From Prolixibacter sp. SD074 (GTDB lineage: Bacteria; Bacteroidota; Bacteroidia; Bacteroidales; Prolixibacteraceae), in NCBI RefSeq assembly GCF_009617895.1, contig NZ_BLAW01000001.1, forward strand, positions 115,001 to 179,000: 64,000 nucleotides of DNA. Direction: 5' to 3'. This document shows positions 44,408 through 52,063 of this stretch, piece after piece; position 1 is the first letter of the stretch; every line of letters starts with the position of its first letter. Under the pieces are notes generated by a model. The model did not search any database. It was not told the origin of the DNA and saw only the letters and a list, made by a program, of their open reading frames with translations. The position numbers were made by a program, and so were the translations under genes.

Positions 44408-45904
44408 ATGTCTGAAAATATTCATTACATCTCTCCGGCAAAACTTACGTTTGACGATGTTGAGGATTTGCTGGAAAACCATAAAACCCTCGCCCTTTCC
44501 GAGGAATCAAAAAAGCTGATAAACGACTGCAAAAACTGGCTTGATAAGAAGCTGGCCGGTAGCGAAGAACCGATTTATGGTATCAATACCGGGTTCGGAG
44601 CATTGTGCGATCGGGAAATCCCGAAGGATGATTTGAGCAAACTTCAGGAAAACCTGGTTTTATCTCATGCCTGTAATATCGGTCCTGAACTTCCTCACGA
44701 AGTAATAAAACTGATGCTGTTTTTGAAAGCGCATGCTTTGTCGTACGGTAAATCGGGGGTTCAGGTAAAAACCGTACAGCGCATTATCGACATGTTTAAC
44801 CACGACATTGTACCGGTGGTTTGCGAACAAGGATCGTTGGGTGCTTCTGGTGATTTGGCTCCGTTGGCTATGTTATTCCTTCCCCTTTTGGGGAGAGGGG
44901 AGGTTTACTATCGCGGCGAACGCATGGAAGCTTCCTATGTGCTTGAATCATTAGGTTGGGAACCGATTCGCCTGGAGGCGAAAGAAGGGCTTGCTCTTTT
45001 GAACGGAACGCAGTTCATGCTGGCTCATGGTATTTTCACACTGCTTAAGGCTTTCCGAATTGCTAAATACGCCGATATCATCGGGGCATTGTCGCTCGAC
45101 GCTTTCAATGGACTTATCGGACCATTCGAGGAGCGTATCCAGCGCATTCGTCCACATCACGGTCAGATTGAAACGGCACGTAATTTCCGATCCATCCTGT
45201 CTGGAAGTGAGCTGATAGAAAGACCCAAGAAACACGTACAGGATCCTTATTCATTCCGCTGTATTCCGCAGGTTCATGGTGCAGTGAAGGATGCTATTGA
45301 TTATGTGGCCAATGTTATTGAAGTGGAGATGAACTCGGTTACCGATAATCCAACCATTTTCCCGGAAGATGACATGATTGTTTCCGGTGGTAATTTCCAT
45401 GGTGAGCCGTTGGCGCTTTCACTTGACTTTTTGGCTATCGCCTTATCGGAGCTTGGGAGTATCTCGGAAAGAAGGACCTACCGGTTGATTTCCGGTGAAC
45501 GTGAATTGCCTGAATTCCTGGTGGCCAATCCGGGATTGAATTCCGGTTTCATGATTCCGCAATACGCGGCCGCTTCCATTGTGAGTCAGAGCAAGCAATT
45601 GTGTACGCCGGCGTCAGTCGATTCCATTCCTTCCTCGAACGAGCAGGAAGATCATGTGAGTATGGGAGGAAATGCGGCTACCAAGGTGTTGAAAGTAGCA
45701 GACAATACGTTGAAGATTCTTTCCATCGAACTGTATAATGCATCACAGGCGCTGGAGTTTCGCCGGCCGTTGAAGACCTCGCCGTACCTGGAGGATTTTC
45801 TGGCGCAATACCGGACTCGTGTTGATTTTGTAGAAGAAGACACCTTGATGTACGAAGGCATCAACCAAACCATCGATTTTTTGGATAAAGGCAGATTTGC
45901 CTGA
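44408..45904 (+). CDS. hutH: Histidine ammonia-lyase
   Basis: Converts histidine to urocanate, the first step of histidine breakdown. 498 aa from the ATG at 44408. The MIO cofactor triad is in GASGD (residues 145-149), YGINTGFG supplies the catalytic Tyr, and LSHACNIG has the Ser-His pair that marks histidine over tyrosine or phenylalanine as substrate. GSISERRTYRL and the SSNEQEDHVSMG segment are also family features. No other hut genes are next to it. It follows hisS by about 195 bp. Confidence 0.93.
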   Translation: MSENIHYISPAKLTFDDVEDLLENHKTLALSEESKKLINDCKNWLDKKLAGSEEPIYGINTGFGALCDREIPKDDLSKLQENLVLSHACNIGPELPHEVIKLMLFLKAHALSYGKSGVQVKTVQRIIDMFNHDIVPVVCEQGSLGASGDLAPLAMLFLPLLGRGEVYYRGERMEASYVLESLGWEPIRLEAKEGLALLNGTQFMLAHGIFTLLKAFRIAKYADIIGALSLDAFNGLIGPFEERIQRIRPHHGQIETARNFRSILSGSELIERPKKHVQDPYSFRCIPQVHGAVKDAIDYVANVIEVEMNSVTDNPTIFPEDDMIVSGGNFHGEPLALSLDFLAIALSELGSISERRTYRLISGERELPEFLVANPGLNSGFMIPQYAAASIVSQSKQLCTPASVDSIPSSNEQEDHVSMGGNAATKVLKVADNTLKILSIELYNASQALEFRRPLKTSPYLEDFLAQYRTRVDFVEEDTLMYEGINQTIDFLDKGRFA

Positions 45905-45910
45905 TAAAAT

Positions 45911-45946
45911 AAAAAAGCCGGAGTAAATTGCTCCGGCTTTTCTTTT
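45911..45946. terminator. Bidirectional terminator between hutH and the Spy-like gene
   Basis: AAAAGCCGGAG and CTCCGGCTTTT form an 11-bp stem around a 7-nt loop, with A and T runs on both sides. It touches the stop codons of hutH (plus) and the Spy-like gene (minus). Confidence 0.9.
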
Positions 45947-46400
45947 AGTCTTTATCGTGTTTCCTTTGATACTCTTTCATCAGGTAACTCCTAAATTTCC
46001 GCTCAGTGAAATAGAGTGTCACAACCTTATTGGCCGGAAGTACCTTTAGCAATTTGTCATTGTATTCTTTCATGATTTGTCCTTCACGAAGATGGATATC
46101 GGCGTATTTTTCTGCCATTTGACGAAATTGGGCATCGGTCATAGTGGTTGAATCGTTGTGAAACGCATCTTCCAGGTCCCTTTTCTCATGCCATATCTTT
46201 TCACGTTCACTTTCCAGCATGTTATATACTGGCCAGAAGTTTTGTGCTTCTTCAGGAGTCAATGACAATTGTTCTGTCAGGAAGGCAATTTTTTGGTTTT
46301 TGATGGCATCCCATCCGGGAAAATCTTTTTTTGAATGGTGTTGGGCAAAGAGCGAAGATGCGGAGAGGAACAATATTGCGATAAGTATTAGCTTTTTCAT
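45945..46400 (-). CDS. Spy/CpxP-like periplasmic protein
   Basis: 151 aa. Signal peptide (cleavage near SSLFAQ) followed by an all-helical, charged domain with LTPEEAQNFWPVYN and a later YNDKLLKVLPANKVVTLY, which recalls the LTxxQ-type repeats of Spy, CpxP and CnrX. Such proteins chaperone unfolded proteins or sense metals in the periplasm. It is the third gene of a sigma factor/anti-sigma operon, and the set recalls CnrH-CnrY-CnrX; that function is inferred. Confidence 0.7.
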   Translation of the reverse strand: MKKLILIAILFLSASSLFAQHHSKKDFPGWDAIKNQKIAFLTEQLSLTPEEAQNFWPVYNMLESEREKIWHEKRDLEDAFHNDSTTMTDAQFRQMAEKYADIHLREGQIMKEYNDKLLKVLPANKVVTLYFTERKFRSYLMKEYQRKHDKD

Positions 46401-46413
46401 TATTCCGGTATTT

Positions 46414-46905
46414 TTATTGATTGTAATTTCGAAGGATTTCCAAATCGGAGGAATTCATAACAATATAATCTTCTATTTGCTGCGACGTCAACGTGTCTGT
46501 TGACATCGTATTGTCGGCATCAGTGAGGGCGCTCAAAATCTGAAGATCGTCAGAGCTGGAGAAAACCTGGTAGTCCATCAGTGTTTCAAAATAACTGTCT
46601 CCGGGTGCATCAGTCTGAACCGTATTTCCCGGATGTTTGGCCAGGTAATTATTCCATATTCCCGGCAGGAAATTTTCAAGCGGGACATACAACAGGAAGA
46701 AAACTAACGCAAAACTGGCGGCCAGTCCCAGGACCGGCTTGAGTATACTTAACCACTGTAGCCTCGGGACAGGCTTCTCTTCTGCCCGGATGCGGCTGTT
46801 CAACCGTTTGGAGAAGGTCTCAAAATAAGCCTCCGGGGTACCGAACGGATTCTCCTTTTTAATATGGGAGAGTGGTGACTCTTTATGTTCGTTGTGCTCC
46901 TTCAT
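46414..46905 (-). CDS. Putative membrane anti-sigma factor
   Basis: 163 aa. A cytoplasmic N-terminus (~1-50) with NPFGTPEAYFETFSKRL is followed by one transmembrane helix (LGLAASFALVFFLLYVPL, ~59-77) and a periplasmic part rich in Asp, Ser and Thr. The N-terminal segment occurs in membrane proteins linked to ECF sigma genes in Bacteroidota. Between the sigma gene (62 bp upstream) and the Spy-like gene (13 bp downstream), an anti-sigma role is the natural reading, although there is no zinc-binding ASD motif. Confidence 0.65.
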   Translation of the reverse strand: MKEHNEHKESPLSHIKKENPFGTPEAYFETFSKRLNSRIRAEEKPVPRLQWLSILKPVLGLAASFALVFFLLYVPLENFLPGIWNNYLAKHPGNTVQTDAPGDSYFETLMDYQVFSSSDDLQILSALTDADNTMSTDTLTSQQIEDYIVMNSSDLEILRNYNQ

Positions 46906-46967
46906 CGGAATTTTAAGCTTTCGGAATTTTAGACACGATTCGCTACCAAAGGTTTAATCCACTATCG

Positions 46968-47513
46968 TTAATTGTTTTCAATGTATGCTTCAATTTTTTT
47001 TACAGCATGATGGTAGGAGGCTTTAAGGGCTCCTACTGATGTTTCCAGAATTTCAGAGATCTCCTGATATTTCATTTCATCGAAGTATTTCATATTGAAA
47101 ACCAACCGCTGTTTGTCGGGTAACGTGAGGATGGCTTTCTGTAATTTCAATTGTGCCTGGTCGCCGTCAAAATATTGGTCGGCTTCCAGTGTCGACAAAA
47201 GAAATTCGCTTCCTTCATCCAGTAAATGACGGGATTTTCGTTTGCGCTCGTTGATAAAACTTAACGCTTCGTTGGTGGCAATGCGGTACAGCCAGGTGTA
47301 AAGGCTCGAATCGGCCCGAAAATTTCCAACACTTTTCCAGACTTTCAAAAGGACATTCTGTAGTACATCATCAGCATCATCATGATTCACCACGATCTTG
47401 CGAACATGCCAATACAATCGCTCCTGATATGATTTTACCAGGATGTGAAAGGCCATGGCTCGCCTGGTTTCGTCCTTCAGATCGTTTATTAATTCCTTTT
47501 CGTCGATGTGCAT
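46968..47513 (-). CDS. ECF-type RNA polymerase sigma factor
   Basis: 181 aa. Region 2 (~20-90) includes HDDADDVLQNVLLKVWKSV and the DNA-melting TWLYRIATNEALSFI; region 4 (~125-178) contains LPDKQRLVFNMKYFDEMKYQEIS and a HTH ending GALKASYHHAVKKIE. It heads a three-gene operon with a membrane anti-sigma candidate and a Spy-like protein, which suggests an envelope or metal stress response. Confidence 0.9.
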   Translation of the reverse strand: MHIDEKELINDLKDETRRAMAFHILVKSYQERLYWHVRKIVVNHDDADDVLQNVLLKVWKSVGNFRADSSLYTWLYRIATNEALSFINERKRKSRHLLDEGSEFLLSTLEADQYFDGDQAQLKLQKAILTLPDKQRLVFNMKYFDEMKYQEISEILETSVGALKASYHHAVKKIEAYIENN

Positions 47514-47583
47514 GCAAATGCAGAATTCCCTTCTTATTCAGAAAAAATAAGACTGTGAATAAAGGTAAAGGTTTAACCGGTTG

Positions 47584-48330
47584 TTATACCCGGAATGAAA
47601 AACTTTGTTCTGCCAACATCTCATAAACCTTCTCATCGAACCTAAAAAGCCGGGCTGCACGGTGCGCAACGCCTGTTTGCATTTTCCCGGTGTCAACTAC
47701 CAAATGCATTTTTTGAATTTTTTTGCGGAAGTTCCTGGTGTCAAGTTCGATTCCCAAAACGGTTTCGTACAACTGCTGTAGTTGTGTGAGCGTAAACATC
47801 TCCGGAAGCAGATGGAATCCAACCGGCCTGATTTGCACTTCCTCGCGCAGGCGCTTGAGTGCTTTTTCAACCATCGCATTGTGGTCGAAAATCAATTCAG
47901 GAACTTTGTCGATATCGTACCATTCCAGCGATTTCAATAAGCTGGAACCACGAATGTTATAATGCTCTGGGTTAATCAGGGCGTAATAAACAACCGAAAC
48001 AACCCGCAGAAAGGAAACACGCTCGGTTTCGCCAAAGGCGCCCAATTGCTTCAAATAGATATCTTTTATCCCTGTTGCTGTTTCCAGGATATCTCTGGCA
48101 AAATCGTTAATGGAACGATCGACCGGAACATGGCCGCCAGGCAAACCGATGGGTTTTTCGTAAGGGAACTTTCCGTCAGGCTCTGTTTCTGCATATGGAG
48201 CAAAGGCATCAGGATTCTTGATCGGTGCGTCGAGTTGTTCCTTGTCGTATTCCAGTAATAACACTTTCAATTTCTTCTCGTGGAAGCCGAAGATCACACA
48301 ATCAATCGAGAGTGAAGGGATAATGTTCAT
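47584..48330 (-). CDS. Nudix-winged-helix transcriptional regulator (NrtR/AraR-like), copy 1
   Basis: 248 aa. An N-terminal Nudix fold (~8-150) has a degenerate Nudix box (GGHVPVDRSINDFARDILET) that has lost key acidic residues, so it should bind a ligand without hydrolysing it. A C-terminal winged helix (~165-245; FTLTQLQQLYETVLG, LDTRNFRKKI) follows. Members regulate NAD metabolism (NrtR) or sugar use (the Bacteroides AraR). A perfect palindrome just upstream of the start is a likely operator. A paralogue lies at 50334-51023. Confidence 0.82.
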   Translation of the reverse strand: MNIIPSLSIDCVIFGFHEKKLKVLLLEYDKEQLDAPIKNPDAFAPYAETEPDGKFPYEKPIGLPGGHVPVDRSINDFARDILETATGIKDIYLKQLGAFGETERVSFLRVVSVVYYALINPEHYNIRGSSLLKSLEWYDIDKVPELIFDHNAMVEKALKRLREEVQIRPVGFHLLPEMFTLTQLQQLYETVLGIELDTRNFRKKIQKMHLVVDTGKMQTGVAHRAARLFRFDEKVYEMLAEQSFSFRV

Positions 48331-48339
48331 ATTCTCACT

Positions 48340-48357
48340 TTTCTACAAAAGTAGAAA
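48340..48357. promoter_or_regulatory. Palindromic candidate operator of Nudix regulator copy 1
   Basis: TTTCTACAAAAGTAGAAA is a perfect palindrome with a 4-nt centre, starting 10 bp before the ATG of the regulator. Position and symmetry fit autoregulation; not proven. Confidence 0.5.
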
Positions 48358-48556
48358 TCCTCATTAAAATCTCATGATTTTCCCTTTAAATGATGTTCTT
48401 AAATAGGTTTACATATAAAAAAGAAGATGAATTAACATTGAAATTGTGATTTAGCGATGAATTAATTGATCCCATTGGATTGGAACGAGGACGCGCTTCT
48501 TCTCACAGAAAATAGTAACTTTGCCCACCGAAAATTTTAAACGTAAGGAGAATAAG

Positions 48557-49657
48557 ATGGCATTGCAATGTGGAATTGTTGGGTTGCCCAACGTTGGAAA
48601 ATCAACCTTGTTTAACTGTTTGTCGAACGCCCGGGCGCAATCGGCCAATTTTCCCTTTTGCACCATTGAACCGAATGTGGGTGTTATTACCGTTCCCGAT
48701 AAGCGGTTAATTGAGTTGGAGAAGATTGACAAACCGAAACGGGTTGTGCCCACTACCGTCGAAATAGTTGACATTGCTGGCTTGGTAAAAGGGGCGAGCA
48801 AAGGCGAAGGATTGGGCAACCAATTCCTGGCCAACATTCGTGAAGTGGATGCTATTATTCATGTTTTACGCTGTTTTGAGAACGATAATATTACGCACGT
48901 CGACGGTTCGATTGATCCGGTCCGCGACAAAGAGGTGATTGATACGGAACTTCAGCTGAAGGATCTGGAAACGGTTGAGAATCGTATTGCACGTTTACAA
49001 AAGCAGGCGCGTGTTGGGATGGATAGGGCGGCGATGAAGGCGTTGGCTATGGCCGAAAAACTGAAAGCTTCGTTGGAATCAGGAATTTCAGTGCGTGCCG
49101 TTGAACTAACTGATGATGAAAAAGATTTGATTCACGATTTCTTTCTCCTGACAGATAAGCCTGTGTTATATGTTTGCAATGTCGATGAGGCTTCTGCTGC
49201 TTCGGGAAATGCTTTTACAGAAAAGGTGAAAGAAAGTATTGCCGATGAGAATGCCGAAATCCTGATTATTGCAGCAGCTACTGAAGCGGATATTGCAGAA
49301 CTGGAAACATACGAAGAAAAACAACTATTCCTGGAAGACCTGGGATTGGATGAACCCGGTGTGAACAAATTAATTCATTCGGCATACCGATTATTGAACC
49401 TGCAGACTTATTTTACTACCGGAGCTGATGAATCACGGGCCTGGACATTCAAAGAGGGAACGAAAGCTCCGGGGGCGGCTGGTATTATTCACACCGATTT
49501 TGAAAAAGGGTTTATTCGGGCGGAAGTGATTAAGTACGATGATTATGTGCGCTTAGGTTCTGAGGCGGCCTGCCGCGATGCCGGTAAGATTGCTGTCGAA
49601 GGGAAGGAGTACGTTGTACAGGACGGAGATATCATGCATTTTCGGTTTAATGTTTAA
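48557..49657 (+). CDS. ychF: Redox-regulated ATPase/GTPase YchF
   Basis: 366-aa Obg-family P-loop protein, ribosome-associated. G1 is GLPNVGKST; the G3 region is DIAGLVKGASKGEGLG. The G4 position is YVCNVDE, not NKxD, the change that makes YchF prefer ATP over GTP. A coiled coil and the C-terminal TGS domain follow. The ATG at 48557 has a real Shine-Dalgarno (AAGGAG, 8 bp upstream), unusual in this genome, and a -7 box TAACTTTG at 48516-48523. Confidence 0.95.
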   Translation: MALQCGIVGLPNVGKSTLFNCLSNARAQSANFPFCTIEPNVGVITVPDKRLIELEKIDKPKRVVPTTVEIVDIAGLVKGASKGEGLGNQFLANIREVDAIIHVLRCFENDNITHVDGSIDPVRDKEVIDTELQLKDLETVENRIARLQKQARVGMDRAAMKALAMAEKLKASLESGISVRAVELTDDEKDLIHDFFLLTDKPVLYVCNVDEASAASGNAFTEKVKESIADENAEILIIAAATEADIAELETYEEKQLFLEDLGLDEPGVNKLIHSAYRLLNLQTYFTTGADESRAWTFKEGTKAPGAAGIIHTDFEKGFIRAEVIKYDDYVRLGSEAACRDAGKIAVEGKEYVVQDGDIMHFRFNV

Positions 49658-49680
49658 CGTTTATGCCCATTATCATATAG

Positions 49681-49712
49681 AGAGCCGGAAGCTAATGCAT
49701 CCGGCTTTTTTA
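49681..49712 (+). terminator. ychF terminator
   Basis: AGCCGGA and TCCGGCT pair around a 10-nt loop and are followed by a T-run, 25 bp after the ychF stop. Confidence 0.88.
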
Positions 49713-49882
49713 TTTGGTTACATTCTACATAAGCCGGACGGTTCAGTTTTACTGACTTTTCTTCTTTACAACGAGAAAGATATGTTTAATAACCTGCTGT
49801 TCAGGAGCATTTGTACTTCATTTATTCCCATTAATATATTAAATTACTGATATGTGGAATTAATCTATCAGGAGGTGCCAAC

Positions 49883-50209
49883 ATGAAAACAGTAACATTC
49901 AACTTCAGTATGACGCTGGATGAAAACGAATTTATCAAAGTAGAGGATCATCTTTTTACCACGCGTGATTCATTCAAGCGCGAAGAACCCAAAGTTGATC
50001 TGATTAATCCCCGTTGCCTGCGTATTCTGAAGGAATTTGAAGGCCGGCTGACGATGGCTGTCGTTCAGGAGTGGCTATTGCTCTCCCGGGCATTGGATCA
50101 AACCTGTAGCTATCACAGCAATTGGGATGATCACAAATTGCTCGAAGAATTGATTTCCGGCAGAAAACATCCGGTTTCATGGTACATTGAGAACTGCCAG
50201 GAAGTTTAA
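49883..50209 (+). CDS. Hypothetical protein (108 aa)
   Basis: Small soluble protein with no signal peptide and no motif I recognise. It is mixed acidic and basic, with a helical segment EGRLTMAVVQEWLLLSRAL and an aromatic C-terminal part. A strong Shine-Dalgarno (AGGAGG, 8 bp before the ATG) supports translation. It is monocistronic, between terminators, and flanked by the two Nudix-type regulators with ychF; a functional link to them is possible but not shown. Confidence 0.6.
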   Translation: MKTVTFNFSMTLDENEFIKVEDHLFTTRDSFKREEPKVDLINPRCLRILKEFEGRLTMAVVQEWLLLSRALDQTCSYHSNWDDHKLLEELISGRKHPVSWYIENCQEV

Positions 50210-50284
50210 CCATTACCGTAATGAAGAAAAGATTTCTGAGGTGGAATTTAGTATGTTAAATTAGTCCCTTATTCTGGATGAAAA

Positions 50285-50328
50285 TGAGCGGGGGTACGTT
50301 AAGAGATTCGTGCCCCGCTTAGTTTTGT
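50285..50328. terminator. Terminator between the 108-aa gene and Nudix regulator copy 2
   Basis: AGCGGGG-GTACG and CGT-GCCCCGCT form a strong stem around a 10-nt loop, with a T-rich tail on the right and a short A-rich run on the left. It probably ends both convergent genes. Confidence 0.75.
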
Positions 50329-50333
50329 CGCGG

Positions 50334-51023
50334 TTATACGGCAAAGCTGAAGCCTTCGCCAATTAACCGGCCGTATTTTTCTTTATCAAACTGATACAAA
50401 AATGCTCCCTTTCGAGAACTACTCTTATCCTTTTCCTCCAGTTTTTGGAGCAGTTCCATTGATAATATCTTTTTTCGGAAGTTCCGCTTATCAAGCTCGA
50501 TACCTAAAATAGTTTCGTATAATTTTTGAAGTTGCGGAATGGTAAACTTGTCGGGCAAGAGCTCAAAACCAATGGGCTGTGTACGACACTTCCGGCGTAA
50601 CCGTGCCAGGGCATGATCAACCATCGCTTTGTGGTCGAAAACCAGTTCCGGAATGTCGTCAATCTTGAACCACGTAGCATTATGTTTTTCCAATTGTTCT
50701 GAATCCTGGCGTTCGGTTTTCATCAAAGCGTAGTAGGCCATCGAAATTATCCGTCCATCCGAATCGCGGCCGGGTTGGCTGTAAAGTCGAAGTTGTTCGA
50801 GATACAAATCACCCAGCCCGGTTAGTTTGTGCAAAATCCGGTCGGCTGCCTGCTCCATATCTTCAGTTTCCTGCAAAAACCCGCCCATCAGCGACCATTG
50901 TCCTTTGCATGGTTCAAAACCTCTTTTGATGAGTAGTAACTTCAATCCTTCTTCGTCGAACCCGAAAATAATGACGTCAAGGGCTAATAAAAAGCGTTTG
51001 TGCCGAGAATAAAATTTCATCAT
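50334..51023 (-). CDS. Nudix-winged-helix transcriptional regulator (NrtR/AraR-like), copy 2
   Basis: 229 aa from the ATG at 51023 (a TTG at 51047 is possible). The same plan as the gene at 47584-48330: a degenerate Nudix box (GGFLQETEDMEQAADRIL) and a C-terminal winged helix (FTIPQLQKLYETILGIELD, RNFRKKI) with a conserved FDHKAMVDHAL linker. The two are clear paralogues. Ligand and targets are unknown, and no sugar or NAD operon is adjacent. A palindrome upstream may be its operator. Confidence 0.82.
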   Translation of the reverse strand: MMKFYSRHKRFLLALDVIIFGFDEEGLKLLLIKRGFEPCKGQWSLMGGFLQETEDMEQAADRILHKLTGLGDLYLEQLRLYSQPGRDSDGRIISMAYYALMKTERQDSEQLEKHNATWFKIDDIPELVFDHKAMVDHALARLRRKCRTQPIGFELLPDKFTIPQLQKLYETILGIELDKRNFRKKILSMELLQKLEEKDKSSSRKGAFLYQFDKEKYGRLIGEGFSFAV

Positions 51024-51040
51024 CGTCAAATGTATTTCAC

Positions 51041-51055
51041 GTGTCAAACGGACAC
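51041..51055. promoter_or_regulatory. Palindromic candidate operator of Nudix regulator copy 2
   Basis: GTGTCAAACGGACAC has perfect 5-bp arms and lies 18 bp before the start codon. It differs from the palindrome of copy 1, so the paralogues may recognise different sites. Confidence 0.4.
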
Positions 51056-51618
51056 TTTTATCACTACTACAAGTTTCTTCTTATTTTCTGAAAAATAAAA
51101 AGATAAATCGGTGGTTTCTGGTTGTAATATCCTGGCGATGTACCCGACTAACCGTGAAAACCAATTAGCTTATGAAACAGAAATCGTCCTTTTCCCGTCG
51201 TAGCTTCTTTAGATTATTATCAGCCGGAGGAATCAGAAGCTTATGGCATGATTGTCGATGGTCTCCTCAGGGGATATATGAAGGTGGCGCCGATTTATAT
51301 CCCGAATATGGCTTTCAAGATTAATGTTGTTACCATACCGGGTTTTGAAATAGAGGGCCATCCAACTACAGGTGGTTCTTTTTTATTTTTTAGTGGAAAA
51401 GTTTGCTATTGGCAACAAAAGTGACGATTTGACAGTATTTTTGTATGTCAGGTTAGGCGTCAGGACAATGTGGCGATTCTTGTGTTTTTAGTTTATGTTC
51501 ATGAAGTGAGGGGTGTAGCTGTTGAATCCATCAGGTGGTGGCAAGTTTGGTATGTCATTTGATATCGATACATCAATATATCTAAAAATATAGTTTATTC
51601 ATTAATTTAGTTGAAATC
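51056..51618. other. Intergenic region with a decayed gene
   Basis: About 560 bp between the leftward Nudix regulator and the thioredoxin-like gene. The centre (51172-51420) holds a broken Tat-signal gene. The last 150 bp form an AT-rich leader with no clear promoter. Confidence 0.5.
51172..51420 (+). pseudogene. Remnant of a Tat-exported protein
   Basis: The ATG at 51172 opens a 50-codon frame whose start, MKQKSSFSRRSFFRLLSAGG, is a textbook twin-arginine signal (SRRSFF), but the following residues are not hydrophobic and the frame stops at 51324. A second frame takes over (AYGMIVDGLLRGYMKVAPIY, then IPNM...TIPGFEIEG) and runs to 51423. Joined, they resemble the N-terminus of Tat-dependent calcineurin-like phosphoesterases, a weak resemblance from memory. 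The rest of the gene is missing. Confidence 0.5.
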
Positions 51619-51969
51619 ATGTTACAAACCAACTTGAAGCACATTATGACTGCTGATGAACATCGGAAGTTCATCGAAGAGAATGATAATGTAATGATTT
51701 GCTGTGGTCGTATGGGCCCCATGTGTATTCCGGTTTACGGAATTATGGAGGAGCTGGAAGATGACTATACTCACGTAACTTTTGCTGATATGGAATTCGA
51801 TAATCCTGAGTCAGCTGTCATTCGCAATGCTCCTGAATGCCGTGGATTTATGGGCCTGCCGTTTACTGTATATTACAAAAATGGCAAACTGGTAAAAGCT
51901 ACCAGCAGTATTCAGTCCATGGATCAGGTTACTGCTATTCTTAACGAACAGTTTGGCGAGCCGAAATAA
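51619..51969 (+). CDS. Thioredoxin-like protein without CxxC
   Basis: 116-aa thioredoxin-fold protein. The region GLPFTVYYKNGKLV holds the conserved cis-proline (~81) and following strands. Where a thioredoxin has WCGPC, this protein has MICCGRMGPMC: Cys28, Cys29 and Cys36, i.e. CC-x6-C. A further Cys is at 74. It lies 94 bp upstream of a thioredoxin reductase in the same direction, so the pair probably works together. Redox partner and targets unknown. Confidence 0.78.
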   Translation: MLQTNLKHIMTADEHRKFIEENDNVMICCGRMGPMCIPVYGIMEELEDDYTHVTFADMEFDNPESAVIRNAPECRGFMGLPFTVYYKNGKLVKATSSIQSMDQVTAILNEQFGEPK

Positions 51970-52063
51970 AATTTACAAAGCCAGCCTGCTGCTATATTTG
52001 ATTACGGCAGCAGGTTTAGCTTTCTTCCGGTTTGACCGGAAAACACTTTAAGATTGGAATCAG

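Noticed and set aside
44951-45235. Antisense frames within hutH and other large genes
   Set aside because: They are shadows of strongly coding genes on the opposite strand.
44408-45904. Phenylalanine or tyrosine ammonia-lyase
   Set aside because: The substrate-selecting pair is Ser-His, as in histidine ammonia-lyases.
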